From: Tragulus kanchil
Lineage: Eukaryota; Chordata; Mammalia; Artiodactyla; Tragulidae
Assembly: GCA_022376925.1 (NCBI GenBank)
Contig: JAIOJX010000025.1
Coordinates: 186,557,801-186,621,800 of the forward strand
DNA length: 64,000 nucleotides
Direction: 5' to 3'
Shown one piece after another: positions 9,901 to 19,930 of the stretch. Position numbers and translations under genes: made by a program. Each line of letters begins with the position of its first letter. The stretch's first letter is position 1. The notes beneath the pieces were generated by a model. The model made no database searches. It was given only the letters and a program-made list of their open reading frames with translations, and was not told the origin of the DNA.

Positions 9901-11046
9901 CAGGGCCCGCGTGGGGCACACAGATGCCCTAGACGGGGGCGTGGGCCCCGTCGCTGGGTGATGTGAGAATCCCAGAGGGGCCAGGACACAGCAGGACAGA
10001 GACGAAGCCCCCTCACTGGCTCACGTGTCCCTGTTCGGAGCAGAGCGGAGCTCACCGAGGGGAGAACAGCAGACCAGGGAGGAGGGCTATGTGTGCTGGT
10101 TTTTGAAACGATGAACAGAATCCATAAACCTTCAGTCACATTCATCAGAAAGACAAGAGGGCTTCCCTGGTGGTTCAGTGGGCAGAGAGTCCGCCTCGCA
10201 GTGCCAGGGGCACCAGTTCGATCCCTGGCACGGGAAGCAGCCCACGTGTTGTGGAGCGACTGGACCAGTGTGTCCAATGACGAGCCAGCCCCTGGAGCAC
10301 ATGCGCCCAGAGTCAGTGCTCTGCAATGAGAGAGGCCACTGCGACGGGAGGCCCACACAGGCCCAAGAATGAAGATAAAATAATAAAATGAAAGATCAAT
10401 AGAAGTGGCCAAAAAAAAAAAAAAGGCTTCCTGGTGGTCCAGTGGTTGGGAACCCGCCTTGCAATGCAAGGGACACTGGTTCGATCCCTGGCCTGGGAAG
10501 GTCCCGCGTGCCACGGAGCGAGGAGGCCAGAGCTCTGGAGCCCGTGGGCCACAACGGCTGAAGCCCAGGCGCCCAGAGTCTGCTGTGCAGCAGGAGAAGC
10601 CACTGCAGTGAGAAGCCCGCACATGACCAGGGAGAATAGCACCCGTGTCCCTCAGCTGGAGGAAGCCTGAGTGCCGCAGTAGACACCCCACCGCGGCCAA
10701 AAGTAACACCTCAATCTTGAAAAGACAGCGAGAGATGCCGGGTCAGTGGAGGCAGAAGCGAGGACGCTGCGGGGGAGAGGCGCGCTCGCCGCAGCCCGTC
10801 CACTTCCCTCCGGTGCTCCCTGGAGGCTGTTTCGGGTTAACGAGCTGCCCAGATGGTTTTTTGTGACGAGCTCTTGGTGGGGCGGGGCGGGGGGACTTGG
10901 AGTCACCAGGCTCAGGCTTTTCAGCAACAGGCTGTGTCTCGGGTCTTGAGATCGCCCGTCTGACCGGCTTGTGCTCTCTGCAGGTGAAGAAGCACCTCCA
11001 GGACCTGTCCAGCCGCATCTCCAGGGCCCGCCACAACGAGCTCTAG
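962..11046 (+). CDS. LRPAP1: LRPAP1, LDL receptor-related protein-associated protein 1 (RAP), 8 coding exons
   Basis: Coding exons are 962-1174, 3412-3556 (identical second copy 4510-4654), 5919-6043, 6936-7056, 7327-7485, 7570-7652, 8195-8371 and 10984-11046. Every junction is GT-AG and phases agree (0,1,0,1,1,0,0) when one copy of exon 2 is used, giving 361 residues; human RAP has 357. Visible in the protein: a signal peptide (hydrophobic core about residues 16-32, LVLVLVLLLGPWPAA), the mature N-terminus near YSREQNE, charged helical repeats such as EFRIEKLNQLWEKAQR and ELDQLWRELQHHQEKVQEYN that match RAP helical domains 1-3, and the C-terminal ER-retention tetrapeptide HNEL. Known role of the family: an ER/Golgi chaperone that binds LRP1, LRP2 and related receptors and blocks premature ligand binding. 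The start was chosen because it gives the signal peptide and lies in a YY1/ETS-like context in a CpG-rich promoter. DOK7 lies downstream in the convergent orientation. Confidence 0.97.
2386..2620 (+). mobile_element. CHR-type tRNA-derived SINE
   Basis: Begins GGGCTTCCCTGGTGGTCCAG and contains the RNA polymerase III box B-like GTTCGATCCCTGGCCTGGGA. It ends in an A-rich tail (GTGGCCAAAAAAAAAA). This head and box B are typical of the cetacean-hippo-ruminant SINE family. Inserted in LRPAP1 intron 1 in the sense orientation. Confidence 0.85.
2682..2862 (+). mobile_element. BovA-type SINE fragment
   Basis: Begins GGGCTTCCCAGGTGG and continues with the BovA hallmarks GGAAGATCCCTGGAGAAG, CAGTATTCTTGCC, and a body ending ACGGGTCACAGAGTCTGACT. 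A partial second copy at 3822-3955 belongs to the duplicated block and carries extra small deletions near the junction. Confidence 0.85.
3412..3556 (+). CDS. LRPAP1: LRPAP1 exon 2, first copy
   Basis: Preceded by CTTCTCCCACAG and followed by GTATCT. It encodes residues 72-119 plus one base, including ELHADLKIRERDEF and EGLDEDGEEEAKLVRSLN, matching the end of RAP domain 1. At 145 bases it is not a multiple of three, so including both copies would shift the frame. Confidence 0.92.
4510..4654 (+). CDS. LRPAP1: LRPAP1 exon 2, second copy
   Basis: Identical 145-base exon with the same acceptor and donor, 1098 bases after the first copy. Either copy alone joins in frame to exons 1 and 3. Together they would give a frameshift, so one is almost certainly redundant, probably an assembly artefact. 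Confidence 0.9.
5919..6043 (+). CDS. LRPAP1: LRPAP1 exon 3
   Basis: The acceptor CTCTCCTAG begins the exon, which completes the split valine codon and encodes VLARYGLDGRKNAH through DPRLERLWHK, ending at the AAG|GTACCC donor. This is the linker and start of RAP domain 2. The middle (VSGNFIDQGPTGDGL) is the least conserved part relative to the human protein. Confidence 0.95.
6936..7056 (+). CDS. LRPAP1: LRPAP1 exon 4
   Basis: Acceptor TTTCAG, donor G|GTGCTC. It encodes AKTSGKFSSEELDQLWRELQ and then HHQEKVQEYNVLLEALSRDG, a domain 2 helix pair, and ends with one base of a glutamate codon shared with exon 5. Confidence 0.95.
7327..7485 (+). CDS. LRPAP1: LRPAP1 exon 5
   Basis: Acceptor CCCCAG, donor G|GTGAGC. 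It encodes ELHENAISPADASRVQEEAL and continues through a basic stretch (ELKGRLRSISQGFDRLHRVS) to QGYGGQS. This covers the end of domain 2 and the linker to domain 3. Confidence 0.95.
7570..7652 (+). CDS. LRPAP1: LRPAP1 exon 6
   Basis: Acceptor CTCGCGCAG, donor CGG|GTAAGC. It encodes EFTEPRVLDLWDMARSANLT then EKELESFR, the first helix of RAP domain 3, the main receptor-binding domain. The upstream intron is only 84 bases. Confidence 0.95.
8195..8371 (+). CDS. LRPAP1: LRPAP1 exon 7
   Basis: Acceptor GATTCTAG, donor AAG|GTGGGT, exactly 59 codons. It encodes EELKHFEVKIEKHHHYQKEL and continues to EEKTRELGYK. This is the lysine-rich long helix of domain 3, whose lysines are known to dock on the acidic pockets of LDL-receptor repeats. 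Confidence 0.95.
9062..9325 (+). mobile_element. CHR-type SINE (copy at 10159-10422)
   Basis: Starts GGGCTTCCCTGGTGGTTCAG, with box B GTTCGATCCCTGGCACGGGA and an A-rich tail with AATAATAAAATG. The downstream copy differs by a short deletion and a few substitutions in AGCGCTCTGGAGCACATGCG. Confidence 0.85.
9329..9630 (+). mobile_element. CHR-type SINE, full-length-like (copy at 10425-10726)
   Basis: Starts GGCTTCCTGGTGGTCCAGTG directly after the A tail of the previous SINE, with box B GTTCGATCCCTGGCCTGGGA. It ends CACCGCGGCCAAAAGTAAC, the usual 3' end of the family. Confidence 0.85.
10984..11046 (+). CDS. LRPAP1: LRPAP1 exon 8 with HNEL retention signal and stop
   Basis: Acceptor TGCTCTCTGCAG. 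It encodes VKKHLQDLSSRISRARHNEL and TAG. HNEL is the RAP variant of the KDEL signal and keeps the chaperone in the early secretory pathway. It lies 13 bases past the end of a duplicated block, so the acceptor is present only once. Confidence 0.96.
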   Translation: MKKHLQDLSSRISRARHNEL

Positions 11047-11364
11047 GCCCCGGAGCCCGGCCGGCAGCACAGAGGCGGCGCCGGCGGTTGAGCTTCTGAC
11101 GAGGGCCCGGGAGCTCAGGGGCAGCGTGTCCACCAGCAGGCCCTCAGGGAGGGCCCAGCGGAGGGGAGGGGTGGCTGCAGGTGCACTGGGCCAGGAGGAG
11201 GAGCTGGGCAGTCCCTCCCGCCCCACCCCGCCCCCAGAACCGCAGCTGGCGGCCCCGGTCAGGGACGCCACCCCCAGCGGCCCAGGGAGTGGGAGGCGTG
11301 CTACAGGGCACAGTCGGCCACTGGAGACTGTACAGAAGTCCTTGCAAATGTATTGTTGTGTTTA

Positions 11365-11370
11365 ATTAAA
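11365..11370 (+). terminator. LRPAP1: LRPAP1 poly(A) signal ATTAAA
   Basis: ATTAAA, the most common variant signal, lies 319 bases after the stop in an AT-rich patch unlike the GC-rich surroundings. A GT-rich stretch (GGGGTCCCCGAGGTGTCGCTGG) follows within 30 bases, as expected for a cleavage site near 11385. The 3' UTR implied is about 340 bases. Confidence 0.75.
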
Positions 11371-12597
11371 CCTTGGGGTCCCCGAGGTGTCGCTGGGTCC
11401 CGCCTCGCTGTCCGCTTGTCTGCTGGGCTCCAGGCCCCTCTTGCGCCCACCCCCACGCCCCAGTCCCTGGCGGAAGGGCTGGTGGACTTGGCTGGGTCTG
11501 CCTGCTCGGCGCCGAGGTTGCACCCTGGCCCCCGGCCCGAGGTCCCTGCGGGTCAGGGTGGGGCGAGCCCAGCAGCCCGTGGGGCTCCGTGTCCGGCAGG
11601 AGGGCAGGGTCTTGCCGGGCGCTCCAGGCTGTGCTGTGGCTCCACGGCCGAGGCCGCAGGTCAGAGCCAGACCCACGACACGCGCGGGCCCCGCTGACTG
11701 CTGCGTTCAGCGCTCGGCCACGTCTGACCGCCGCCGCACCAGCCCTCACGGGCAGTGCCGTTAGCTGGCCTGAGAGGAAGAGCCCCCCAGCCGGCCGGGC
11801 TGCCGCGGTGCCGTGCGCGCGGGTGGGGAGGTGGCCCCGTGGGAGGGGCCTCAATGCAGGCGCATGTCTCCACCGGCCGCGGGGTCCGGTGCCAGGCCTG
11901 TCCACGCTGGAGCCCTGCCCTGGGCCTTCGCGTCCTGTCTGCCGGCTGCTGTGGCCCTCGCAGCCGTGACGGGCTGGGCTGGGCTGGGGCCGCTGCACGA
12001 GGCCAGCCGCCTGAGGCGGAGGGCGGACTCCGTGCTCGGCTGCTCGGTGAGGCGCGGGGGCCGGGGCTCAGCTCTCCCCGCCACGCCCCTGGGCACTGAG
12101 TGCCCCTGTGCACACACGGCCTGGCCCTGGCGGGTTCCCGGTGGCGGGGAGCAGTGCGGGATCAGCCAGGACCTGGGGACCCTCGACTCTGGTTACCGTG
12201 AGAGAAGCCAGCCACCTGGAGGCAGCAGCTGGCCGCAGACGTGCCGGGGGAGCGGCTGGGCCCTCGCTGGTCTGTCGCCGCTCTGGCCCCGGAGGAAGGG
12301 GTGAGGTGAAGCCCCCGGTCGGGCAGGGGCCGCCCTGGTCAGCCGCAGCTTCTCAGCAGTCACTGTGGAGTGGACAGCGTCCACTGGGGAGATATGGACG
12401 GCATCCACACAGCCCACGGAGTGTATGCCTTCCGCCGGCCCCCACCTTGCAGACGCCGTCTCCAGAGCCGGGAGTTCTGGCGGGTGAGCTCAAGGAAGGC
12501 GGCCCTGCGGCCCGGCCCCCGCCCTGCACCTTCCTCCCCCACCCCCGCCCCGGCTTTTCCTCAGTGGCTTTAGCCAGGTCCCGCCGATGGGCAGGTG
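11371..12597. other. Intergenic, nothing recognised
   Basis: GC-rich DNA just past the LRPAP1 cleavage site. No exon with convincing splice sites and no repeat family is recognisable on either strand. Confidence 0.5.
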
Positions 12598-13480
12598 GGA
12601 CCGGACAGGGAACGGCGGACTGGCTCCAAACTGGGAAAGGCGTGTGACAGACTCAGTTACCGCCCTGCTGACCTGGGGCTGGGCCGCACGGAGCCCAGGC
12701 CGTTATCGGGACCGCTGGGGGGAGGGCGGCCGCTTCAGAGACGCGGGGGTGCCGCCCTCGCGGCAGAGGGGACGAGCAGCTGCAGCGCCTCTCGAGGAGA
12801 GGAGAGTGAAAAGCTGGCCTGGAACTCCGCACGAGCAAAGCCGAGACCATCCCGTCCCGTGACTCCTGGCAAACAGATGGGGAAACAGTGGAGACAGCCA
12901 CGGAATGTATTTTCCTGGGCTCCAGAATCACTGTGGACGGTGACTGCAGCCATGACAGTAAAAGACACTTGCTCTTTGGCAGAAAAGCGAGGACACACCT
13001 AGAGGGCACGTTAAGAAAGCAGAAGCCTCGCTTTGTCGACAAAGGTCTGTCCAGTCAAAGCGGTGGTTTTCCCAGCACGACATGAGAGCTGGACCAGAAG
13101 GAAGGCCGAGCACCAAAGAACGCATGCCTTTGAACGGAGGCGCTGGAGGAGACTCGGGATCCCCCGGGACAGCAGGGAGCTCAGGCCAGTCCATCCTCAA
13201 GGACGTCAGCCCTGACCGCTCACTGGGAGGACGGAGGCCGCCGCTGAAGCCCCAGGCCTTTGCCCGCCTGAGGGGAAGACGAGTCGCTGGACAAGCCCCC
13301 GATGCTGGGGGAGGAGACGGGCGGCAGAGGAGCAGCCGGGTAGCCAGCACCCCTGACGGTGGACGTGAATTGGAGCCAGCCCCACAAGCCACAAGCCAGT
13401 GAAGGACGGGGAGCCTGGCGCGGCACTCCCTGGGGCGCAGTCAGACGCAGCCTCGCGGCCACAGCAGCACGGGGGCCCGG
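12598..13480 (+). mobile_element. BovB (RTE LINE) fragment, reverse-transcriptase C-terminal part
   Basis: Translating in pieces gives GETVETATECIFLGSRITVD, then GDCSHDSKRHLLFGRK, then ESWTRRKAEHQRTHAFE, then SILKDVSP. This is the conserved tail of the BovB reverse-transcriptase open reading frame. The frame is broken several times and TGGCTCCAAACTGGGAAAGG at the left end matches the catalytic-domain part, so it is a dead fragment. It is present again at 13713-14592 through a block duplication. Confidence 0.88.
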
Positions 13481-13712
13481 GGTTCCAGTCCACAGTCCTG
13501 TGAAACGTACAACCCGGACTCTGGTTAACATCCTATCCTGTGTGTGGACCGTCGATGGGGAGCCTATCTTCAGAGGAGGACAGGCCTGTCGCTGTGGGCG
13601 GCGAGGGGTGGTGTCGGGCCTCGCGTGGCGGGGGTCGTGTCCCAGTACCTACAGGATCGTGAGGCTGTGCCCCTAAAACCAGCCAAGCAAGGCGTCCAAC
13701 AGTCGTATTCCA

Positions 13713-14592
13713 GGACCGGACAGGAACGCGGACTGGCTCCAAACTGGGAAAGGCGTGTGACAGACTCAGTTACCGCCCTGCTGACCTGGGGCTGGGCCGC
13801 ACGGAGCCCAGGCCGTTATCGGGACCGCTGGGGGGAGGGCGGCCGCTTCAGAGACGCGGGGGTGCCGCCCTCGCGGCAGGGGGACGAGCAGCTGCAGCGC
13901 CTCTCGAGGAGAGGAGAGTGAAAAGCTGGCCTGGAACTCCGCACGAGCAAAGCCGAGACCATCCCGTCCCGTGACTCCTGGCAAACAGATGGGGAAACAG
14001 TGGAGACAGCCACGGAATGTATTTTCCTGGGCTCCAGAATCACTGTGGACGGTGACTGCAGCCATGACAGTAAAAGACACTTGCTCTTTGGCAGAAAAGC
14101 GAGGACACACCTAGAGGGCACGTTAAGAAAGCAGAAGCCTCGCTTTGTCGACAAAGGTCTGTCCAGTCAAAGCGGTGGTTTTCCCAGCACGACATGAGAG
14201 CTGGACCAGAAGGAAGGCCGAGCACCAAAGAACGCATGCCTTTGAACGGAGGCGCTGGAGGAGACTCGGGATCCCCCGGGACAGCAGGGAGCTCAGGCCA
14301 GTCCATCCTCAAGGACGTCAGCCCTGACCGCTCACTGGGAGGACGGAGGCCGCCGCTGAAGCCCCAGGCCTTTGCCCGCCTGAGGGGAAGACGAGTCGCT
14401 GGACAAGCCCCCGATGCTGGGGGAGGAGACGGGCGGCAGAGGAGCAGCCGGGTAGCCAGCACCCCTGACGGTGGACGTGAATTGGAGCCAGCCCCACAAG
14501 CCACAAGCCAGTGAAGGACGGGGAGCCTGGCGCGGCACTCCCTGGGGCGCAGTCAGACGCAGCCTCGCGGCCACAGCAGCACGGGGGCCCGG
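13713..14592 (+). mobile_element. BovB fragment, duplicated copy
   Basis: Near-identical to 12598-13480 with the same breaks, so it is not an independent insertion. The left 170 bases carry small length differences (for example CAGGAACGCGG against CAGGGAACGGCGG). Confidence 0.85.
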
Positions 14593-14832
14593 GGTTCCAG
14601 TCCACAGTCCTGTGAAACGTACAACCCGGACTCTGGTTAACATCCTATCCTGTGTGTGGACCGTCGATGGGGAGCCTATCTTCAGAGGAGGACAGGCCTG
14701 TCGCTGTGGGCGGCGAGGGGTGGTGTCGGGCCTCGCGTGGCGGGGGTCGTGTCCCAGTACCTACAGGATCGTGAGGCTGTGCCCCTAAAACCAGCCAAGC
14801 AAGGCGCCCCGTCCAACAGTCGTATTCCAGGA

Positions 14833-15401
14833 CTGAGATGCGGCGCCTTACCCAGCCCTGGAGGCCCCCAGCCCCCAGGGCCCCTCGCCGAGGGCGGGGC
14901 CTCGTCCAGCACCTGCACGGTCTCCCCGCCGCCGTCGGGGCCGCAAGAAGGCCAGCCCGAGGGCAGAGGGCAGGGCAGGAGCAGGGAGGCATGTCTATGC
15001 AGGGGTCAGGCCAGGTGCTCCTTCCTTCTCAGCAAAGGCGAGGAGCCCATCCCAGGCGTGAGTGGGGGTCCAGGGCTCCTGAGACCCTTCATGACCACAC
15101 GGTGGCCCGGGGGCCTCACCCCGCGGGGCTCCAGCAGTCTTGCCGAGGACGCCGGTGGACCTGGCCACCCGGTGTCGACCAGCCGCCTTCCTCGGGCCTG
15201 GAGGAAGGGCCAGCCTTGGGCCCACGTGGCCCTGCGTGGTCACCCTGGCGGCCCTGAGCCTCGCTGGCCAGGACAGCTGTCACGCGGCAGGACAAGCCCT
15301 CCCCCGTGTGCAGACTCCTGGCTCCCCTGCCGCCGCGAGGAGCCCTCGGCCAGGGACCCTGCGCCCCCGCTGGGTGCTGCCCAGGAGACCCCTCAGCCAC
15401 C
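14833..15401. other. Intergenic, nothing recognised
   Basis: Single-copy GC-rich stretch between two duplicated blocks. No repeat or exon seen. Confidence 0.4.
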
Positions 15402-17591
15402 CACAGGGCAGTGTGCCCGACACGCCTCCTGGATTAGCATCACAAAAACAGCAGGCGCGTCCTATTTTGACACTAGGAGAACCTAGAAGCCAGCAGCTGG
15501 AGGTCCCTGGTAATGCCTGGAGCCCTGGGGCCTGTCCCTGAGCTGGGGCGTCACCCTGCCCAGCACCTCTCCTCTTGAGCGGAGGGAACCCTGACAGTGG
15601 AAGCCTGAGACTGGGGTGCACTGGTCACGCTTTGCCCGACTTGTACCTTAAGACAGAAGCGTGCTCCCTCCCCGGGAGTCCGGTCCAGGGCCTCTGAGAC
15701 TCTGACCTGCTTGTGGAGTAGCCCCAGGGCCTTCGCATCCCAATGGGGACCTGTTCCCCCGCAGGCCTGAGCAGGGAGCGAGAAGTCTGGCCATATCCAC
15801 CTGAAGGACCCTCCCCCGAGAGGAACAGGACCTGGGGCGTCACACGGGCTTCCCGCGAGCAGACACCAAGGCTTGCTGGATGCTGGGTGGGGTCACAGCA
15901 GGGGGCAGTGGGGTGGGTCTCTGTGGGTGGCGGTTGGGGCGCCCCAGGCAGAGAAGCCTGTCACGTCTCTTGAGACCTGGGTGGGCAGGTCCAGCGAGGA
16001 GGACAAAAAGCCTACCGCCAACTCCAGGATCCCTAGCATCCAGGTCACCATTGGCAAGCGGAGCTCGGACCACCCCCTCCTGCCCACTGAGTCATGAAAA
16101 TGCCCCATGGCCCCCACGGCCATGGGAGAGCCCACCTGCCCGCCAGGGTCCCTCTCCTGCGTCCAGAGGCAGGAGCCAGGGGGACCCTCAGGAAATAACT
16201 TGCCGTGTGGACAATGGGCCATGAGTGGTTTTAAAGATTTAAACCGTTCACGGGTCCCTGGAAGCCAACGGTCAGCTGACGGCTCGAGGCCGCTCTGTCC
16301 GGGTGCAGGGCAGTGGTGACGGGGAGGGGACGGCGGGGCCGGCAGAGGGCCAGGGGTGGGGTCTGGGGGGATGCGCTCACCCCATCGTGGTTCGTCACTA
16401 GGCCGCCGCCTCCAGGGCAGGTGCGGGCAGGTCGCGTCCTAGGACCGGAAGCTGATCGCCAGACGCCTGGGGTCCATCCGAGCCACCCGTCCCCAGCCAA
16501 CAGGGCAGTGTGCCCGACACGCCTCCTGGATTAGCATCACAAAAACAGCAGGCGCGTCCTATTTTGACACTAGGAGAACCTAGAAGCCAGCAGCTGGAGG
16601 TCCCTGGTAATGCCTGGAGCCCTGGGGCCTGTCCCTGAGCTGGGGCGTCACCCTGCCCAGCACCTCTCCTCTTGAGCGGAGGGAACCCTGACAGTGGAAG
16701 CCTGAGACTGGGGTGCACTGGTCACGCTTTGCCCGACTTGTACCTTAAGACAGAAGCGTGCTCCCTCCCCGGGAGTCCGGTCCAGGGCCTCTGAGACTCT
16801 GACCTGCTTGTGGAGTAGCCCCAGGGCCTTCGGATCCCAATGGGGACCTGTTCCCCCGCAGGCCTGAGCAGGGAGCGAGAAGTCTGGCCATATCCACCTG
16901 AAGGACCCTCCCCCGAGAGGAACAGGACCTGGGGCGTCACACGGGCTTCCCGCGAGCAGACACCAAGGCTTGCTGGATGCTGGGTGGGGTCACAGCAGGG
17001 GGCAGTGGGGTGGGTCTCTGTGGGTGGCGGTTGGGGCGCCCCAGGCAGAGAAGCCTGTCACGTCTCTTGAGACCTGGGTGGGCAGGTCCAGCGAGGAGGA
17101 CAAAAAGCCTACCGCCAACTCCAGGATCCCTAGCATCCAGGTCACCATTGGCAAGCGGAGCTCGGACCACCCCCTCCTGCCCACTGAGTCATGAAAATGC
17201 CCCATGGCCCCCACGGCCATGGGAGAGCCCACCTGCCCGCCAGGGTCCCTCTCCTGCGTCCAGAGGCAGGAGCCAGGGGGACCCTCAGGAAATAACTTGC
17301 CGTGTGGACAATGGGCCATGAGTGGTTTTAAAGATTTAAACCGTTCACGGGTCCCTGGAAGCCAACGGTCAGCTGACGGCTCGAGGCCGCTCTGTCCGGG
17401 TGCAGGGCAGTGGTGACGGGGAGGGGACGGCGGGGCCGGCAGAGGGCCAGGGGTGGGGTCTGGGGGGATGCGCTCACCCCATCGTGGTTCGTCACTAGGC
17501 CGCCGCCTCCAGGGCAGGTGCGGGCAGGTCGCGTCCTAGGACCGGAAGCTGATCGCCAGACGCCTGGGGTCCATCCGGAGCCACCCCGTCC
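15402..17591 (+). repeat. Duplicated block 5 (offset 1097)
   Basis: 15402-16492 against 16500-17591. The left copy ends with garbled length differences (GAGCCACCCGTCCCC against GGAGCCACCCCGTCC). Confidence 0.95.
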
Positions 17592-17718
17592 AGGTGGCAC
17601 CTGCCGCCGGCCCGAGGACCAGAGCAGCCGCCCGGCCCCCACCCTCGCGCGGAGCCTGGCGTGGCGGAGACGCCGCAGGGCCGCCCCCTCGGCTGTCCAG
17701 GCGCGTCCTCCGGCCGCC

Positions 17719-17834
17719 TCACCGCGGGGCCCCCGTGGGCCGCTCCTCCCGGGTCCGCGCGTGCTCGGCCCCCGCCCTGCGCGCCGCCTCGGTGGCCGCG
17801 ACGTCGATCTGCGCGTAGCCGGAGGCGCCGGCCC
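17719..17834 (-). CDS. DOK7: Candidate DOK7 alternative exon 10 (terminal), copy 1
   Basis: On the - strand the acceptor GCTTGCAG is followed by 116 bases encoding (G)AGASGYAQIDVAATEAARR and AGAEHARTREERPTGAPR, then TGA at 17719-17721. It joins in phase to exon 9. The pattern Y-A-x-I-D followed by a basic and acidic helix looks like a DOK-family tail with a phosphorylatable tyrosine; that family match is from memory and not verified. A second identical copy lies at 18804-18919. No transcript evidence is available here. Confidence 0.6.
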
Positions 17835-17912
17835 CTGCAAGCACGCGGGGTGAGCCGGGGCCGCGCCGCCCAGCACCCCCGGGCCCGAGCCCCGCCCGCG
17901 GCGCGCACCCAC

Positions 17913-18044
17913 CTCGGACGCCCGCGCCGGCGGCCGGCAGCCTCAGGCCCAGGTAGTGCAGCTGCTCCGGGGGCGGCGAGGGGCTGGCGGGCAGGTTCGC
18001 GTAGGCGGGCGCCTCCCCGCGCGGCCTCACGGGTCCCGGCGCTC
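17913..18044 (-). CDS. DOK7: Candidate DOK7 alternative exon 9, copy 1
   Basis: The - strand acceptor CCGCTGTTCCCGCAG and donor CGAG|GTGGGT bound 132 bases encoding (G)APGPVRPRGEAPAYANLPAS, PSPPPEQLHYLGLRLP and AAGAGVR. Two tyrosines sit in motif-like settings (YANLP and HYLGL). The phase (1 in, 1 out) fits the 43-base exon upstream and exon 10 downstream. A second copy lies at 18998-19129. Confidence 0.62.
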
Positions 18045-18803
18045 CTGCGGGAACAGCGGCTGTGAGTCCGGAGGCGGTGACCCCGGACTGTCCAGAAAGG
18101 AGCGCCCCACCGCCCAGCCCCTCCCATCTCACCTGCTCCTCCCCAGGGCGGCGGCTCCCGGCTCCCCGCTTTCCTGACTCTCTCTGTCCGCCCCGCCCAC
18201 GTGCCGCCCTGCCCCTCACTGCGGGCTGGGCCCGGTCACCGCACTTCCCTCTTCAGCCTCCAGCCCCCACCTCCCAGCATCTCCCCCTCCACGGCTCCCC
18301 AGCGCCCAGCCCCGTCCTCCCAGGTCAGGGACCCTCTCTGGACCAGGGATTCCCCCAGAGCATCCCTCCCTGAGCGCGGGCCCTCCCACACCTCCCTTCA
18401 GAGTGACGCCCCCGCAGGGTGGCCCCTGCTCCTCAAGTCCCCGCCCCGTCCAAGAATCTGCTCCCTGCCCACCCCCCACTTCCTAGCGGCTGGTTTCACT
18501 CAACACAGGCCGGCGGGCATGGGGCAGACATGACCGGAGCTGAGGCGGGAGCCGAGTGCCGAGGCAGGCTCGGCCCGCCTTTCCCCTCCGGGCAACAGCC
18601 CGGCCTGCCCGGCCCCACCCTCGCGCAGGACGGCTGATCGCCAGACGCCTGGGGTCCATCCGGAGCCACCCCGTCCAGGTGGCACCTGCCGCCGGCCCGA
18701 GGACCAGAGCAGCCGCCCGGCCCCCACCCTCGCGCGGAGCCTGGCGTGGCGGAGACGCCGCGGGGCCGCCCCCTCGGCTGTCCAGGCGCGTCCTCCGGCC
18801 GCC

Positions 18804-18919
18804 TCACCGCGGGGCCCCCGTGGGCCGCTCCTCCCGGGTCCGCGCGTGCTCGGCCCCCGCCCTGCGCGCCGCCTCGGTGGCCGCGACGTCGATCTGCGCG
18901 TAGCCGGAGGCGCCGGCCC
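18804..18919 (-). CDS. DOK7: Candidate DOK7 alternative exon 10, copy 2
   Basis: Identical to 17719-17834 at an offset of 1085 bases, with the same acceptor and stop. One of the two is probably redundant assembly. Confidence 0.55.
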
Positions 18920-18997
18920 CTGCAAGCACGCGGGGTGAGCCGGGGCCGCGCCGCCCAGCACCCCCGGGCCCGAGCCCCGCCCGCGGCGCGCACCCAC

Positions 18998-19129
18998 CTC
19001 GGACGCCCGCGCCGGCGGCCGGCAGCCTCAGGCCCAGGTAGTGCAGCTGCTCCGGGGGCGGCGAGGGGCTGGCGGGCAGGTTCGCGTAGGCGGGCGCCTC
19101 CCCGCGCGGCCTCACGGGTCCCGGCGCTC
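18998..19129 (-). CDS. DOK7: Candidate DOK7 alternative exon 9, copy 2
   Basis: Identical to 17913-18044 at the same offset of 1085. This is the copy nearer to the 43-base exon in transcription order. Confidence 0.57.
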
Positions 19130-19930
19130 CTGCGGGAACAGCGGCTGTGAGTCCGGAGGCGGTGACCCCGGACTGTCCAGAAAGGAGCGCCCCACCGCCC
19201 AGCCCCTCCCATCTCACCTGCTCCTCCCCAGGGCGGCGGCTCCCGGCTCCCCGCTTTCCTGACTCTCTCTGTCCGCCCCGCCCACGTGCCGCCCTGCCCC
19301 TCACTGCGGGCTGGGCCCGGTCACCGCACTTCCCTCTTCAGCCTCCAGCCCCCACCTCCCAGCATCTCCCCCTCCACGGCTCCCCAGCGCCCAGCCCCGT
19401 CCTCCCAGGTCAGGGACCCTCTCTGGACCAGGGATTCCCCCAGAGCATCCCTCCCTGAGCGCGGGCCCTCCCACACCTCCCTTCAGAGTGACGCCCCCGC
19501 AGGGTGGCCCCTGCTCCTCAAGTCCCCGCCCCGTCCAAGAATCTGCTCCCTGCCCACCCCCCACTTCCTAGCGGCTGGTTTCACTCAACACAGGCCGGCG
19601 GGCATGGGGCAGACATGACCGGAGCTGAGGCGGGAGCCGAGTGCCGAGGCAGGCTCGGCCCGCCTTTCCCCTCCGGGCAACAGCCCGGCCTGCCCGGCCA
19701 GAGCGCCCCGCAGGGAAGGGGCCCAGCTGCCGGGGGCAAGACCCGGCCTGGCCTCCACCTGGGGCGGGGGCCCTGGGCCACAGCAGAGGGCAAGGAACAC
19801 GGCCAGGCCGAGGGGCTCCGGCAGGGGTGCCCCTCCGGAGGCCACTGCCCGGCCCGGGCTCCACGGGACTCCCCTTCTCCGGCCTTCCGTCTGAGCCGCT
19901 TGTCTCCTGGCCAGGCAGAGGCTGGGTGGT

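Larger units (their letters stand above)
8813..10971 (+). repeat. Duplicated block 3 (offset about 1097)
   Basis: 8813-9873 against 9911-10971, separated by 37 unmatched bases. Contains the SINE pair of LRPAP1 intron 7. Confidence 0.95.
8372..10983 (+). other. LRPAP1 intron 7 with SINE pair and internal duplication
   Basis: Non-coding. It carries two adjacent CHR-type SINEs (9062-9325 and 9329-9630) which appear again at 10159-10422 and 10425-10726 because a 1061-base block is present twice. Apart from the SINEs nothing is recognised. Confidence 0.7.
12598..14832 (+). repeat. Duplicated block 4 (offset about 1115)
   Basis: 12598-13712 against 13713-14832, abutting, carrying the BovB fragment. 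Confidence 0.95.
17549..19699 (+). repeat. Duplicated block 6 (offset 1085)
   Basis: 17549-18614 against 18634-19699 with 19 unmatched bases between. Carries the candidate DOK7 exons 9 and 10. Confidence 0.95.
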
